A stretch of 5,376 nt of DNA from assembly GCA_030613705.1 (NCBI GenBank), contig JAUWLJ010000179.1:1-5376 (forward strand), read 5' to 3'. A program made the position numbers and the translations under genes. This DNA comes from Chloroflexota bacterium (GTDB taxonomy: Bacteria > Chloroflexota > Anaerolineae > Anaerolineales > UBA4823). The notes under the pieces were generated by a model. It worked only from the letters and a program-made list of their open reading frames with translations. It did not search any database and was not told the origin of the DNA. Shown piece by piece: positions 1-4,930 of the stretch (the stretch's first letter is position 1; the number at the start of each line of letters is the position of its first letter).

Positions 1-33
1 TTGTGCGGTTTGAGTCTGTTCAATTAGGTCCAT
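1..33 (-). CDS. 5' end of an unidentified gene running off the left edge
   Basis: The ATG at 31-33 on the minus strand opens a frame of 11 codons (MDLIEQTQTAQ) that is still open at the window edge. The start is supported by a clear Shine-Dalgarno sequence: the mRNA reads AGAGGTAAAA directly before the ATG, so AGAGG lies about 5 bases upstream. A well-spaced promoter lies at 84-112. The gene points the same way as the cluster ending at 210 but is separated from it by 176 bases and has its own promoter, so it probably starts a new transcription unit. Eleven residues are too few to name a product. Confidence 0.6.
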   Translation of the reverse strand, partial: MDLIEQTQTAQ

Positions 34-68
34 TTTTACCTCTGTTTTGTGAGTATTCTAATTAAGAC

Positions 69-79
69 CGATAATATCG
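69..79. repeat. 11-base palindrome over a predicted transcription start
   Basis: CGATA-A-TATCG is a perfect inverted repeat with a one-base centre. It covers the predicted start point (about 77) of the leftward promoter at 84-112. A dyad around +1 is a common operator position, but an 11-base AT-rich palindrome can also arise by chance. The same half-sites, CGATA and TATCG, flank the AT-rich block upstream of the rplY promoter (3415-3441). Confidence 0.3.
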
Positions 80-83
80 AATA

Positions 84-112
84 ATTCTAACCAATTCCTT
101 CGCATCCGTCAA
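84..112 (-). promoter_or_regulatory. Sigma70-type promoter for the left-edge gene
   Basis: On the minus strand TTGACG (112-107) is followed by exactly 17 bases and then TAGAAT (89-84): five of six consensus bases at -35 and five of six at -10. Transcription would start near 77, giving a leader of about 44 bases before the ATG at 33. The -35 box lies inside an imperfect inverted repeat, ccaattcc at 91-98 and ggattgg at 114-120, which could be a regulator site. The -35 region and spacer (TTGACGGAT..., AAGGAA) closely resemble the rplY promoter at 3443-3471. Confidence 0.6.
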
Positions 113-209
113 TGGATTGGAGAAATTCAAATCTGTTATTAATCAACTTCACTATCATATGTATCATATTTTTCCACTGAAACTGTTGTCAAATAGGAGT
201 ATTCAATAG

Positions 210-917
210 TTAGAATAAATAGTACCCGAGTATTACAGCGGTGAGTGTCACGGTGATATTGTCAACATCACGAAGGGGAAATGATTCAACCACGGTTCCT
301 GCGAATGAGATGATTACCAAACTGGGGAGTATATCAAGAAAGGAGGTAGAGAAGATTCCAATCCACACGAAGATGGCAATCACACTACTTGATAGGAACA
401 GCCCTCCCAAGAACATACCTAGCGATCCAATCCAAGTTTTTCGAGGATTCCATGGAAGGTGGGAGCGACCAAAATTCCTTCCTAGTATCTCGGCTAATCC
501 ATCTCCACCACACATCAGCATTAGGGCAACAATTCCAATCGGGGAGTCATACCAGAATAATATGGTACAGGCGATGAAGATCAACCCATAATAAAGGGGT
601 CCGCGTAAAATCTCGCGAGGATCACCTGTCCGTGACATTGCCTGGACAGCAGAGTCATCGCGCAGAACGCCGATACCCACCAGGAAAAATTGGAAGGTGA
701 TTGCGAGGGGTACGAGAGCGGCAATATATCGTGAGGCAGAAGTATTTGGAAATAGCAGCCAACAGAGGACAAAAATCGGTCCTGTTCCGATGTGTATGAT
801 TTTCCTGCTTAATTTACTGCTAATCCAACCTTTATGTGCAGCGTAGTCATTTATTCGCAGCCAAATCAGGGATAAGGCAAAGGTAATTATTAAAGCAAGA
901 AAATCACTGCTCAGCAT
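210..917 (-). CDS. Phytol/farnesol kinase-like polyprenol kinase, membrane protein (VTE5/dolichol-kinase family)
   Basis: This is a 235-residue polytopic membrane protein with about six or seven hydrophobic segments and no separate soluble domain. Its motifs match the CTP-dependent lipid-alcohol kinase family (phytol kinase VTE5, farnesol kinase, dolichol kinase; related to CdsA). They are SRKIIHIGTG at about 37-46, RGPLYYGL at 105-112, CGGDGLAEILGR at 136-147 (acidic, nucleotide/metal site), NPRKTWIGS at 157-165 and VVESFPLRDVDN at 209-220. The order and wording of the blocks are much closer to plant phytol/farnesol kinases than to CdsA. The expected reaction is phosphorylation of a free isoprenoid alcohol (phytol, geranylgeraniol, farnesol or a longer polyprenol) at the membrane; the substrate cannot be read from the sequence. 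The ATG is 3 bases after the stop of the preceding gene, with GGTGA overlapping that stop as the ribosome binding site, so translation is probably coupled. No convincing terminator hairpin follows at 106-209. Confidence 0.82.
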   Translation of the reverse strand: MLSSDFLALIITFALSLIWLRINDYAAHKGWISSKLSRKIIHIGTGPIFVLCWLLFPNTSASRYIAALVPLAITFQFFLVGIGVLRDDSAVQAMSRTGDPREILRGPLYYGLIFIACTILFWYDSPIGIVALMLMCGGDGLAEILGRNFGRSHLPWNPRKTWIGSLGMFLGGLFLSSSVIAIFVWIGIFSTSFLDILPSLVIISFAGTVVESFPLRDVDNITVTLTAVILGYYLF

Positions 918-920
918 GGT

Positions 921-1706
921 TCACCATGTGCAGTCAAAACACGTGTTAATACCCGCTTTTTTCCCGACATATTTGTACATGGTCACTTCTGAGAATGGCT
1001 CTCCAAGGATATCATCATGAATTGCCCAGGACCTCAGGCGAATGCTGCTCGAGGTTTCTGGATTCCGAAATGGGCTTGATGAGTCAAGCTTCCTGATAAG
1101 GTCACCTCCGGGAGAAAAACCAGACTGGATTCGTTCCATTAGCTTCCTCCCTTTTTGATAGGCGAAACCATATTTTTCAAAGATAACTGCATTGTGATAA
1201 TAAAGAGGGTCCACGAAATAAATATTCTGCCCCAAGCTAATGACAAAATCTTCGAATGACAGCATGGCTTTTGATAGTATTCCTAAACCCCGACGGACCT
1301 GTCCGGGAGATAAGCCAGCATTCATTGCAGCAATCTCAGCCTCAAGATTCCGGGTTATTTTCCCAAAAACCGTTTTTTGACCATCTGGCATTCGATCGAT
1401 ATCAAAACGAGGCGAGTCGGGATCGTTCAGGATGTAGAGGAGAATATGAATTTGACCATTCAATGTATCAGTGAGATGTCCGTAAAGAATGGGGTCTGGA
1501 AAGTCAACTTGGTGCTTTAACCCCATTTCAACGCTCGGGCTTTCAGCCGCGAATTTGAAGCTCAGCAAATCATTTCCATGCTGATCAAAAAAATCCGTTG
1601 AAATATGAAAGTGATCTTTTAGGGTTTGGGGGATCATGCGCGAATATATTTCGCGCTTTTCTTTCACAGGCAATTGGTTTATCCCGGTGATGGTGGAGGG
1701 AGACAT
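921..1706 (-). CDS. Conserved-looking hypothetical protein, 261 residues
   Basis: I do not recognise an experimentally characterised family. The protein appears soluble: it has no signal peptide or membrane segment. Sequence-rich blocks suggest a genuine conserved gene: DPILYGHLTDTLNGQIHILL (71-90), NDPDSPRFDIDRMPDG (94-109), GLSPGQVRRGLGIL (131-144), FVDPLYYHNAVIFEKYGFAY (164-183) and LRSWAIHDDILGEPF (224-238). The HNAVIFEKYGFAY stretch looks like the last strand and helix of GNAT N-acyltransferases, but the acetyl-CoA loop is not evident, so this is only a hint. The C-terminus carries two cysteines (CFDC, 256-259) just before the final TW. The ATG lies 2 bases after the smpB stop, with AAAGG about 8 bases upstream. 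The kinase-like gene follows after 3 bases, so the two are very probably co-translated and may share a membrane-lipid-related job. That role is inference from position only. Confidence 0.8.
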   Translation of the reverse strand: MSPSTITGINQLPVKEKREIYSRMIPQTLKDHFHISTDFFDQHGNDLLSFKFAAESPSVEMGLKHQVDFPDPILYGHLTDTLNGQIHILLYILNDPDSPRFDIDRMPDGQKTVFGKITRNLEAEIAAMNAGLSPGQVRRGLGILSKAMLSFEDFVISLGQNIYFVDPLYYHNAVIFEKYGFAYQKGRKLMERIQSGFSPGGDLIRKLDSSSPFRNPETSSSIRLRSWAIHDDILGEPFSEVTMYKYVGKKAGINTCFDCTW

Positions 1707-1708
1707 TG

Positions 1709-2161
1709 TTATCGCCTTTGTTTGTAATTGCGATCAAGTTCTCTTTGGGCATCGCGCTTGGCGATCTCAGCGCGTTTATCGTAATGCTTTTTTCCTCTGG
1801 CAAGAGCTATCTCGACTTTCGCCATGCCATCTTTTAAATATACTCTCAAGGGAATGATCGTTGCCCCTTTCAGGCGTACTTTTTCAAATAATTTCCGGAT
1901 TTCTGAGCGGTGCAAGAGTAGTTTACGCGAACGCAGTGGATCATGATTGAACCTGCTAGCCTCGTTGTATGGAGCAATGTGTGCATTCATCAACCAGGCT
2001 TCTTGTCCATCGGTGGAAACATATGCTTGTGCAATGCTAATTTGACGTGCACGGATAGACTTAATTTCACTCCCTTTAAGCACAATTCCGGCTTCGTAAG
2101 TATCCAGAAGGAAATATTCATGTTTTGCCTTGCGATTGGTGGCAACGACTATTAATCCCAT
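1709..2161 (-). CDS. smpB: SsrA-binding protein SmpB
   Basis: This 150-residue protein has the normal SmpB length. It binds tmRNA (ssrA) and delivers it to stalled ribosomes for trans-translation in the cytoplasm. Family signatures run in order: NRKAKHEY at 9-16, TYEAGIVLKGSEIKSIR at 21-37, NAHIAPY at 59-65, FNHDPLRSRKLLLH at 71-84, EIRKL at 87-91, and the basic C-terminal tail beginning GKKHYDKR at 123-130 and ending RNYKQRR. That tail is the part that enters the vacant mRNA channel. The start is the only one that keeps the conserved N-terminal strand. No Shine-Dalgarno sequence is visible; instead TAAAAT lies 6 bases before the ATG (see the site at 2168-2173). It sits 34 bases after ctpA and 2 bases before the next gene, so it is the second gene of the cluster. 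The tmRNA gene itself is not in the window. Confidence 0.97.
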   Translation of the reverse strand: MGLIVVATNRKAKHEYFLLDTYEAGIVLKGSEIKSIRARQISIAQAYVSTDGQEAWLMNAHIAPYNEASRFNHDPLRSRKLLLHRSEIRKLFEKVRLKGATIIPLRVYLKDGMAKVEIALARGKKHYDKRAEIAKRDAQRELDRNYKQRR

Positions 2162-2167
2162 AAGGTC

Positions 2168-2173
2168 ATTTTA
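2168..2173 (-). promoter_or_regulatory. Possible -10 box for a leaderless smpB transcript
   Basis: The minus strand reads TAAAAT, then six bases (GACCTT), then the smpB ATG. A -10 box at this distance would place the transcription start on the A of the ATG, giving a leaderless mRNA. The gene has no recognisable ribosome binding site, which fits. Against it, no good -35 box is found 16-18 bases upstream, and the gap to ctpA is only 34 bases, so smpB may simply be translated from the ctpA transcript. Confidence 0.25.
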
Positions 2174-2195
2174 ACACAATCTAATTCTAGAGATC

Positions 2196-3341
2196 TTATC
2201 GCTCAAGCAGAGATTGGATGGCGGCTTTCATCACCAAATCCTCACCAGAATCATCCGGAATTATGGCGATATCTGGTTGGAGGCCAATATCGGTTAGGGC
2301 TGGACTAAGACCGGGGATCCACCATTTTGCAGCTGTCACATGCAGGCTGGAATCATCCTGGAGGTTGAATATCAATTGAATGGAATCCTTCCCAAATGTA
2401 GGTTGACCAACGAGAAGTGCTCGGCCATCAACTTGTATCGCGCCAGCAACGATCTCTGCTGCGCTGGCAGTATTGTGGTTTATCAGGAGGATCAGCGGAA
2501 GGTCAGCAAACTGCCCTGGAGATTTTACATCAAATGTTTCAACCTTTTTACCTCGATACTGCTGTTCGAGGATGCTCCCATTCTCCAAGAACAGTTTGGT
2601 GATATCGACTCCAGCGGTTAATAAACCGCCTCCATTATCACGTAAATCGAGAATAAACAGGTTCGAACCTTTTCCTTGCATCTCTTTAACTGCGTTCTGA
2701 ATTTCCTCTGAAGTGCTCTCAGCGATTATGTTCACATTGATAATTCCGATTGTTGGATTGTCTGGCGTAATATGCCAAGTCACTGATGGTAAATGTATCT
2801 GAGCTCTTCTAATATGAAAATCCAATTGAGTGTCCCGAATGACGGAAATCTTGACAATATCTCCAACCGGTCCGCGAATCGCGGCCTTGATATCATCAAG
2901 AGATGTTTCAGGGCTTATGTTAAGGTCGTCAACAGAAATTAATTGATCGCCGTCCTGAATTCCGGCAAGGTGTGCAGGACTGGCGCCGATGGGGTAAACC
3001 AGGATATCCCCATCTTGATTTCGTGTTAATTCCACACCGATTCCCCCAAAACTCCCTTGAAGGTTATTTGATTCTAATTCATGTTGAGCGGGTTCTTGAA
3101 ATGTCGCGTAAGGGTCGCCGGAGGCTTGCAGCAGGCCTCGAATCATTCCGTATTCCAAGGACTTTGATTCTGGAAGATCTAGATATGCATGATTTATTAA
3201 GATGCTATATGCTTGGTTGAGAACAAGAAATTCATCTGATGGACTATCAATAAATGACCTTAAAAAATAACCAGAGAGAAAAGCACTGATAAAACCAGCA
3301 GCAACCAGTAAAAAAATTAGTAGATAACGGATTCGGGACAT
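2196..3341 (-). CDS. ctpA: S41-family C-terminal processing (tail-specific) protease with PDZ domain
   Basis: This 381-residue serine protease cleaves proteins near their C-termini on the outer face of the cytoplasmic membrane. An N-terminal hydrophobic segment (about 6-29, after MSRIR) is a signal anchor or signal peptide with no lipobox cysteine. It is followed by a helical part with the family motif SGDPYATF (74-81), a PDZ domain (about 96-176, beginning GSFGGIGVEL, with AHLAGIQDGDQLISVD) that binds substrate tails, and the S41 catalytic core. The core shows LDLRDNGGGLL at 231-241, the nucleophile Ser293 in NTASAAEIVAGA, and the general base Lys318 in GQPTFGKDSIQ, with Gln322 as the usual third residue. 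The catalytic set is complete, so the enzyme should be active. Two deviations stand out: TFGKD replaces the usual TFGKG, and the usual tyrosine-threonine-proline segment after AKW is replaced by WIPGLSP. The first gene of the minus-strand cluster, it lies 34 bases upstream of smpB. No Shine-Dalgarno sequence is visible before the ATG. Confidence 0.95.
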   Translation of the reverse strand: MSRIRYLLIFLLVAAGFISAFLSGYFLRSFIDSPSDEFLVLNQAYSILINHAYLDLPESKSLEYGMIRGLLQASGDPYATFQEPAQHELESNNLQGSFGGIGVELTRNQDGDILVYPIGASPAHLAGIQDGDQLISVDDLNISPETSLDDIKAAIRGPVGDIVKISVIRDTQLDFHIRRAQIHLPSVTWHITPDNPTIGIINVNIIAESTSEEIQNAVKEMQGKGSNLFILDLRDNGGGLLTAGVDITKLFLENGSILEQQYRGKKVETFDVKSPGQFADLPLILLINHNTASAAEIVAGAIQVDGRALLVGQPTFGKDSIQLIFNLQDDSSLHVTAAKWWIPGLSPALTDIGLQPDIAIIPDDSGEDLVMKAAIQSLLER

Positions 3342-3346
3342 AACTT

Positions 3347-3374
3347 GTTTTATGATTATCTAGATAGGCTGCAA
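3347..3374 (-). promoter_or_regulatory. Tentative promoter for the ctpA-smpB cluster (leaderless geometry)
   Basis: On the minus strand TTGCAG (3374-3369), a 16-base spacer and TAAAAC (3352-3347) give a moderate sigma70-like match. The -10 box ends 5 bases before the ctpA ATG, which would put the transcript start on or beside the start codon. An alternative -10, GATAAT, is at 3360-3355 but has no partner -35 box. The -35 box lies inside one copy of the 11-base direct repeat described at 3365-3534. The lack of a ribosome binding site for ctpA makes a leaderless start plausible but not proven. Confidence 0.3.
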
Positions 3375-3442
3375 GAACCATAGGAATAATCGACTGAGTT
3401 TATCATATCTTGGTCGATAATAAAATTCATTGAATCTATCGC

Positions 3443-3471
3443 TTGACGGATACAAGGAAAGCGAATAAAAT
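3443..3471 (+). promoter_or_regulatory. Sigma70-type promoter for rplY
   Basis: TTGACG (3443-3448), a 17-base spacer and TAAAAT (3466-3471) form a near-consensus promoter pointing at rplY, with a start expected at about 3478 and a leader of about 138 bases. The bases just upstream (3415-3441) are AT-rich and contain a dyad: CGATA at 3415-3419, TATCG at 3437-3441, and ATTC/GAAT nested inside. This could act as an UP element or an operator. Confidence 0.65.
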
Positions 3472-3477
3472 TCTTGC

Positions 3478-3615
3478 GGTAAGACGACGTCTCCGGTTGG
3501 AGGCGGATTTTTTTGCAAGATAGTAGGCTGCAAGTGGTCTATAGATAACAAATCAATAGGTTAAGCCAGGATCAAGCAGCGTGGATGACCTAGAATCAAA
3601 ATTAGGAAGGGTGTT
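3478..3615 (+). promoter_or_regulatory. Long structured 5' leader of rplY (candidate attenuator)
   Basis: The predicted transcript carries about 138 bases before the rplY start codon and begins almost at once with an intrinsic terminator (3488-3514). Nearer the gene, ACCTA (3588-3592) can pair with TAGGT (3557-3561). Its CCTA part can instead pair with TAGG (3603-3606), which overlaps the Shine-Dalgarno sequence AGGAAGG (3604-3610). These are mutually exclusive but short helices. I do not recognise a named riboswitch or T-box; the T-box consensus is absent. Autogenous control of L25 synthesis is known in enterobacteria, so a leader with a similar purpose is conceivable, but its ligand is unknown. 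Confidence 0.4.
3488..3514 (+). terminator. Intrinsic terminator immediately downstream of the rplY promoter
   Basis: CGTCTCC (3488-3494) pairs with GGAGGCG (3499-3505) through seven base pairs, one of them G:U, around a GGTT loop. After G and A come seven consecutive T (3508-3514). The T run exists only in the rightward direction, so it acts on plus-strand transcripts. No plus-strand gene lies upstream of it in the window: 2196-3341 is the antisense of ctpA. Its likely target is therefore the rplY transcript itself, which would end after about 36 bases, or an unannotated antisense RNA. Confidence 0.65.
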
Positions 3616-4287
3616 ATGGAGGAAATAGTAATTCAAGCAAATCATCGTGAGGTAATCGGAAAAAAAGTGAAAGGATTGCGTCGAGATGGATTGCTACCAG
3701 CAGTTGTTTATGGTCATAATATTGAGCCAATCTCGATTACGCTTGAGATGAGGGAAGCGAGTCGAACACTAGATACAATATCCCCCTCCACTTTGGTAAT
3801 ATTGGATATCGATGGTGAAAAACATCACACACTTGTTCGCGATAAACAGCGCAATCCTGTTCGCCGATCGATTATCCATGTTGATTTTCAAGCTGTATCC
3901 CTAAAAGAGACTGTCCGTGCAGATGTAACTATCACTCTCATCGGTGAAGCACCTGCTATTGAAACGTACTTGGGCATTTTAGTGCCGAGTTTGGAACAAC
4001 TTTCAATTGAAAGTTTACCAACCAATTTGCCTGACCGGATTGATGTTGATATCTCTGGTTTAGTGGAAATTGGTGATAGCATTCTTGTGCGCGACCTTGT
4101 CATACCCGAGGGTGTTGAAGTCCTCAACGATCTTGAGGATGTGGTTGTTGTGATAATCGCCCCGACTGTGGAAGAGGAAGAAGTGGAAGAAGAAGAGGAA
4201 GTTGAGCTCGAGGAAGGCGAAGAACCTGAAGTTGTAGAACGTGGCAAGCGTGAGGAAGAAGAAGAGGAAACCGAAGAAGAAGGGTAA
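3616..4287 (+). CDS. rplY: 50S ribosomal protein L25, CTC (general stress protein) type
   Basis: This 223-residue two-domain L25/CTC protein binds 5S rRNA in the large ribosomal subunit. The N-terminal L25 domain (about 4-93) has VIGKKVKGLRRDGLLPAVVY at 13-32 and IIHVDFQAV at 86-94. The C-terminal CTC beta domain (about 100-182) includes the VPSLEQLSIESLPTNLPD segment at 123-140 and GDSILVRDLVIPEGVEVL at 153-170. It is followed by an acidic tail, with about 25 Glu among the last 38 residues, built from GAA/GAG codons. Such tails are common in CTC-type L25; this one is long and interrupted by one short basic patch (ERGKRE). Start choice is firm: AGGAAGG lies 5 bases before the ATG. The gene stands alone on the plus strand, diverges from ctpA and converges on the NUDIX gene. 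Regulation probably acts through the promoter at 3443 and the leader hairpin at 3488-3514. Confidence 0.96.
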   Translation: MEEIVIQANHREVIGKKVKGLRRDGLLPAVVYGHNIEPISITLEMREASRTLDTISPSTLVILDIDGEKHHTLVRDKQRNPVRRSIIHVDFQAVSLKETVRADVTITLIGEAPAIETYLGILVPSLEQLSIESLPTNLPDRIDVDISGLVEIGDSILVRDLVIPEGVEVLNDLEDVVVVIIAPTVEEEEVEEEEEVELEEGEEPEVVERGKREEEEEETEEEG

Positions 4288-4300
4288 CCTTTGTTCCTGG

Positions 4301-4930
4301 TTATATTAGCTGTAAAGATTCTAAGAAATTTAATGTAATCTCTGCACTAATACCCCAGAGCAACTCTCCGTCAAAGCGATTAAAATATATCACTGGAACC
4401 GGTGAGTGGGGTGAGGGAAGCTCTCGAAATTTAATTTCATGATTTTTGAGGTCAGCCAACCATTCTAATGGAATGGTGAAAACTCGGCTGACCTCTTTTC
4501 GCGCTAATTTGAATTCATAAGGCCAAGGTATTCGTCCAACTACTGGTATCACACAGTAATTGCTTATTGTTCTAATTTCACGCAGCCTGCCTAAGATTTG
4601 CACATCGCTAGGAGAAAGATTGATCTCCTCATGAGCTTCTCGTAAAGCGTTGACTTCTGGAGAATCATCATCTGGTTCTACTCTCCCGCCAGGGAAGGCG
4701 ACCTGTCCGCTATGTTCTGGGAGAGATGAGGTTCTCCTTGTAAAAAGAACATGCCATCTATGATCTTGTTTCAAGATAGGTACCAGGACTGCCGCGTTGT
4801 GAGGGTACGCATTAAAGAATTCTGGTGGGTATCTTGGATTATAGTCGCGTCTGACAATCTCCTTGTCAAGGAATTCAGCTAATCGTAGAGATATTTCGGC
4901 TGCCGTAAGCGCGTTGATCTGTATATTCAT
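4301..4930 (-). CDS. NUDIX hydrolase, CoA pyrophosphatase type
   Basis: This 209-residue soluble enzyme is predicted to hydrolyse the pyrophosphate of CoA or CoA derivatives to 4'-phosphopantetheine and 3',5'-ADP. It carries the CoA-pyrophosphatase signature just ahead of the NUDIX box: LFTRRTSSLPEHSGQ (62-76) then VAFPGG (77-82). The NUDIX helix follows with LREAHEEINL (96-105), where Glu98, Glu101 and Glu102 are the metal-binding positions. The Gly normally found after the helix (EExG) is Asn104 here. The distance from the PGG to the helix is as expected for this subfamily, one residue longer than the general NUDIX pattern. The C-terminal LLWGISAEIT (190-199) corresponds to the WG-T/S-A segment of the family. 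The gene converges on rplY with only 13 bases between the stop codons and no room for a terminator. No Shine-Dalgarno sequence precedes the ATG; I chose it because it begins the usual short helical N-terminus. Confidence 0.93.
   Translation of the reverse strand: MNIQINALTAAEISLRLAEFLDKEIVRRDYNPRYPPEFFNAYPHNAAVLVPILKQDHRWHVLFTRRTSSLPEHSGQVAFPGGRVEPDDDSPEVNALREAHEEINLSPSDVQILGRLREIRTISNYCVIPVVGRIPWPYEFKLARKEVSRVFTIPLEWLADLKNHEIKFRELPSPHSPVPVIYFNRFDGELLWGISAEITLNFLESLQLI

Larger units (their letters stand above)
3365..3534 (+). repeat. Direct repeat TAGGCTGCAAG (two copies flanking the divergent promoter region)
   Basis: TAGGCTGCAAG occurs at 3365-3375 and again, identical, at 3524-3534. Both copies are preceded by GATA (tagata and gatag). 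The first copy overlaps the tentative ctpA -35 box; the second lies just after the terminator-like hairpin in the rplY leader. An 11-base exact match within 170 bases of AT-rich spacer is unlikely by chance, so the pair may be a shared regulator site or the footprint of a small duplication. Confidence 0.5.

Noticed and set aside
138..172. Tandem-like TATCATA copies (tatcatatgtatcatat) between the kinase-like gene and the left-edge promoter, considered as terminator or operator
   Set aside because: The repeats are direct, not inverted, so they form no hairpin. They are short and AT-only, and there is no T run following a stem on the minus strand.
2162..2195. Search for a terminator or tmRNA gene between ctpA and smpB
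   Set aside because: The 34-base gap has no inverted repeat and is far too short for tmRNA; ssrA is not in the window.
3360..3551. 63-residue minus-strand open frame between ctpA and rplY
   Set aside because: It covers the rplY promoter and terminator hairpin, lacks a ribosome binding site and has no recognisable motif. The spacer is better explained as regulatory.
3888..4247. Serine-rich 119-residue frame opposite rplY
   Set aside because: It is the antisense of the GAA/GAG purine tract; the long Ser/Thr runs are a by-product of the L25 acidic tail.
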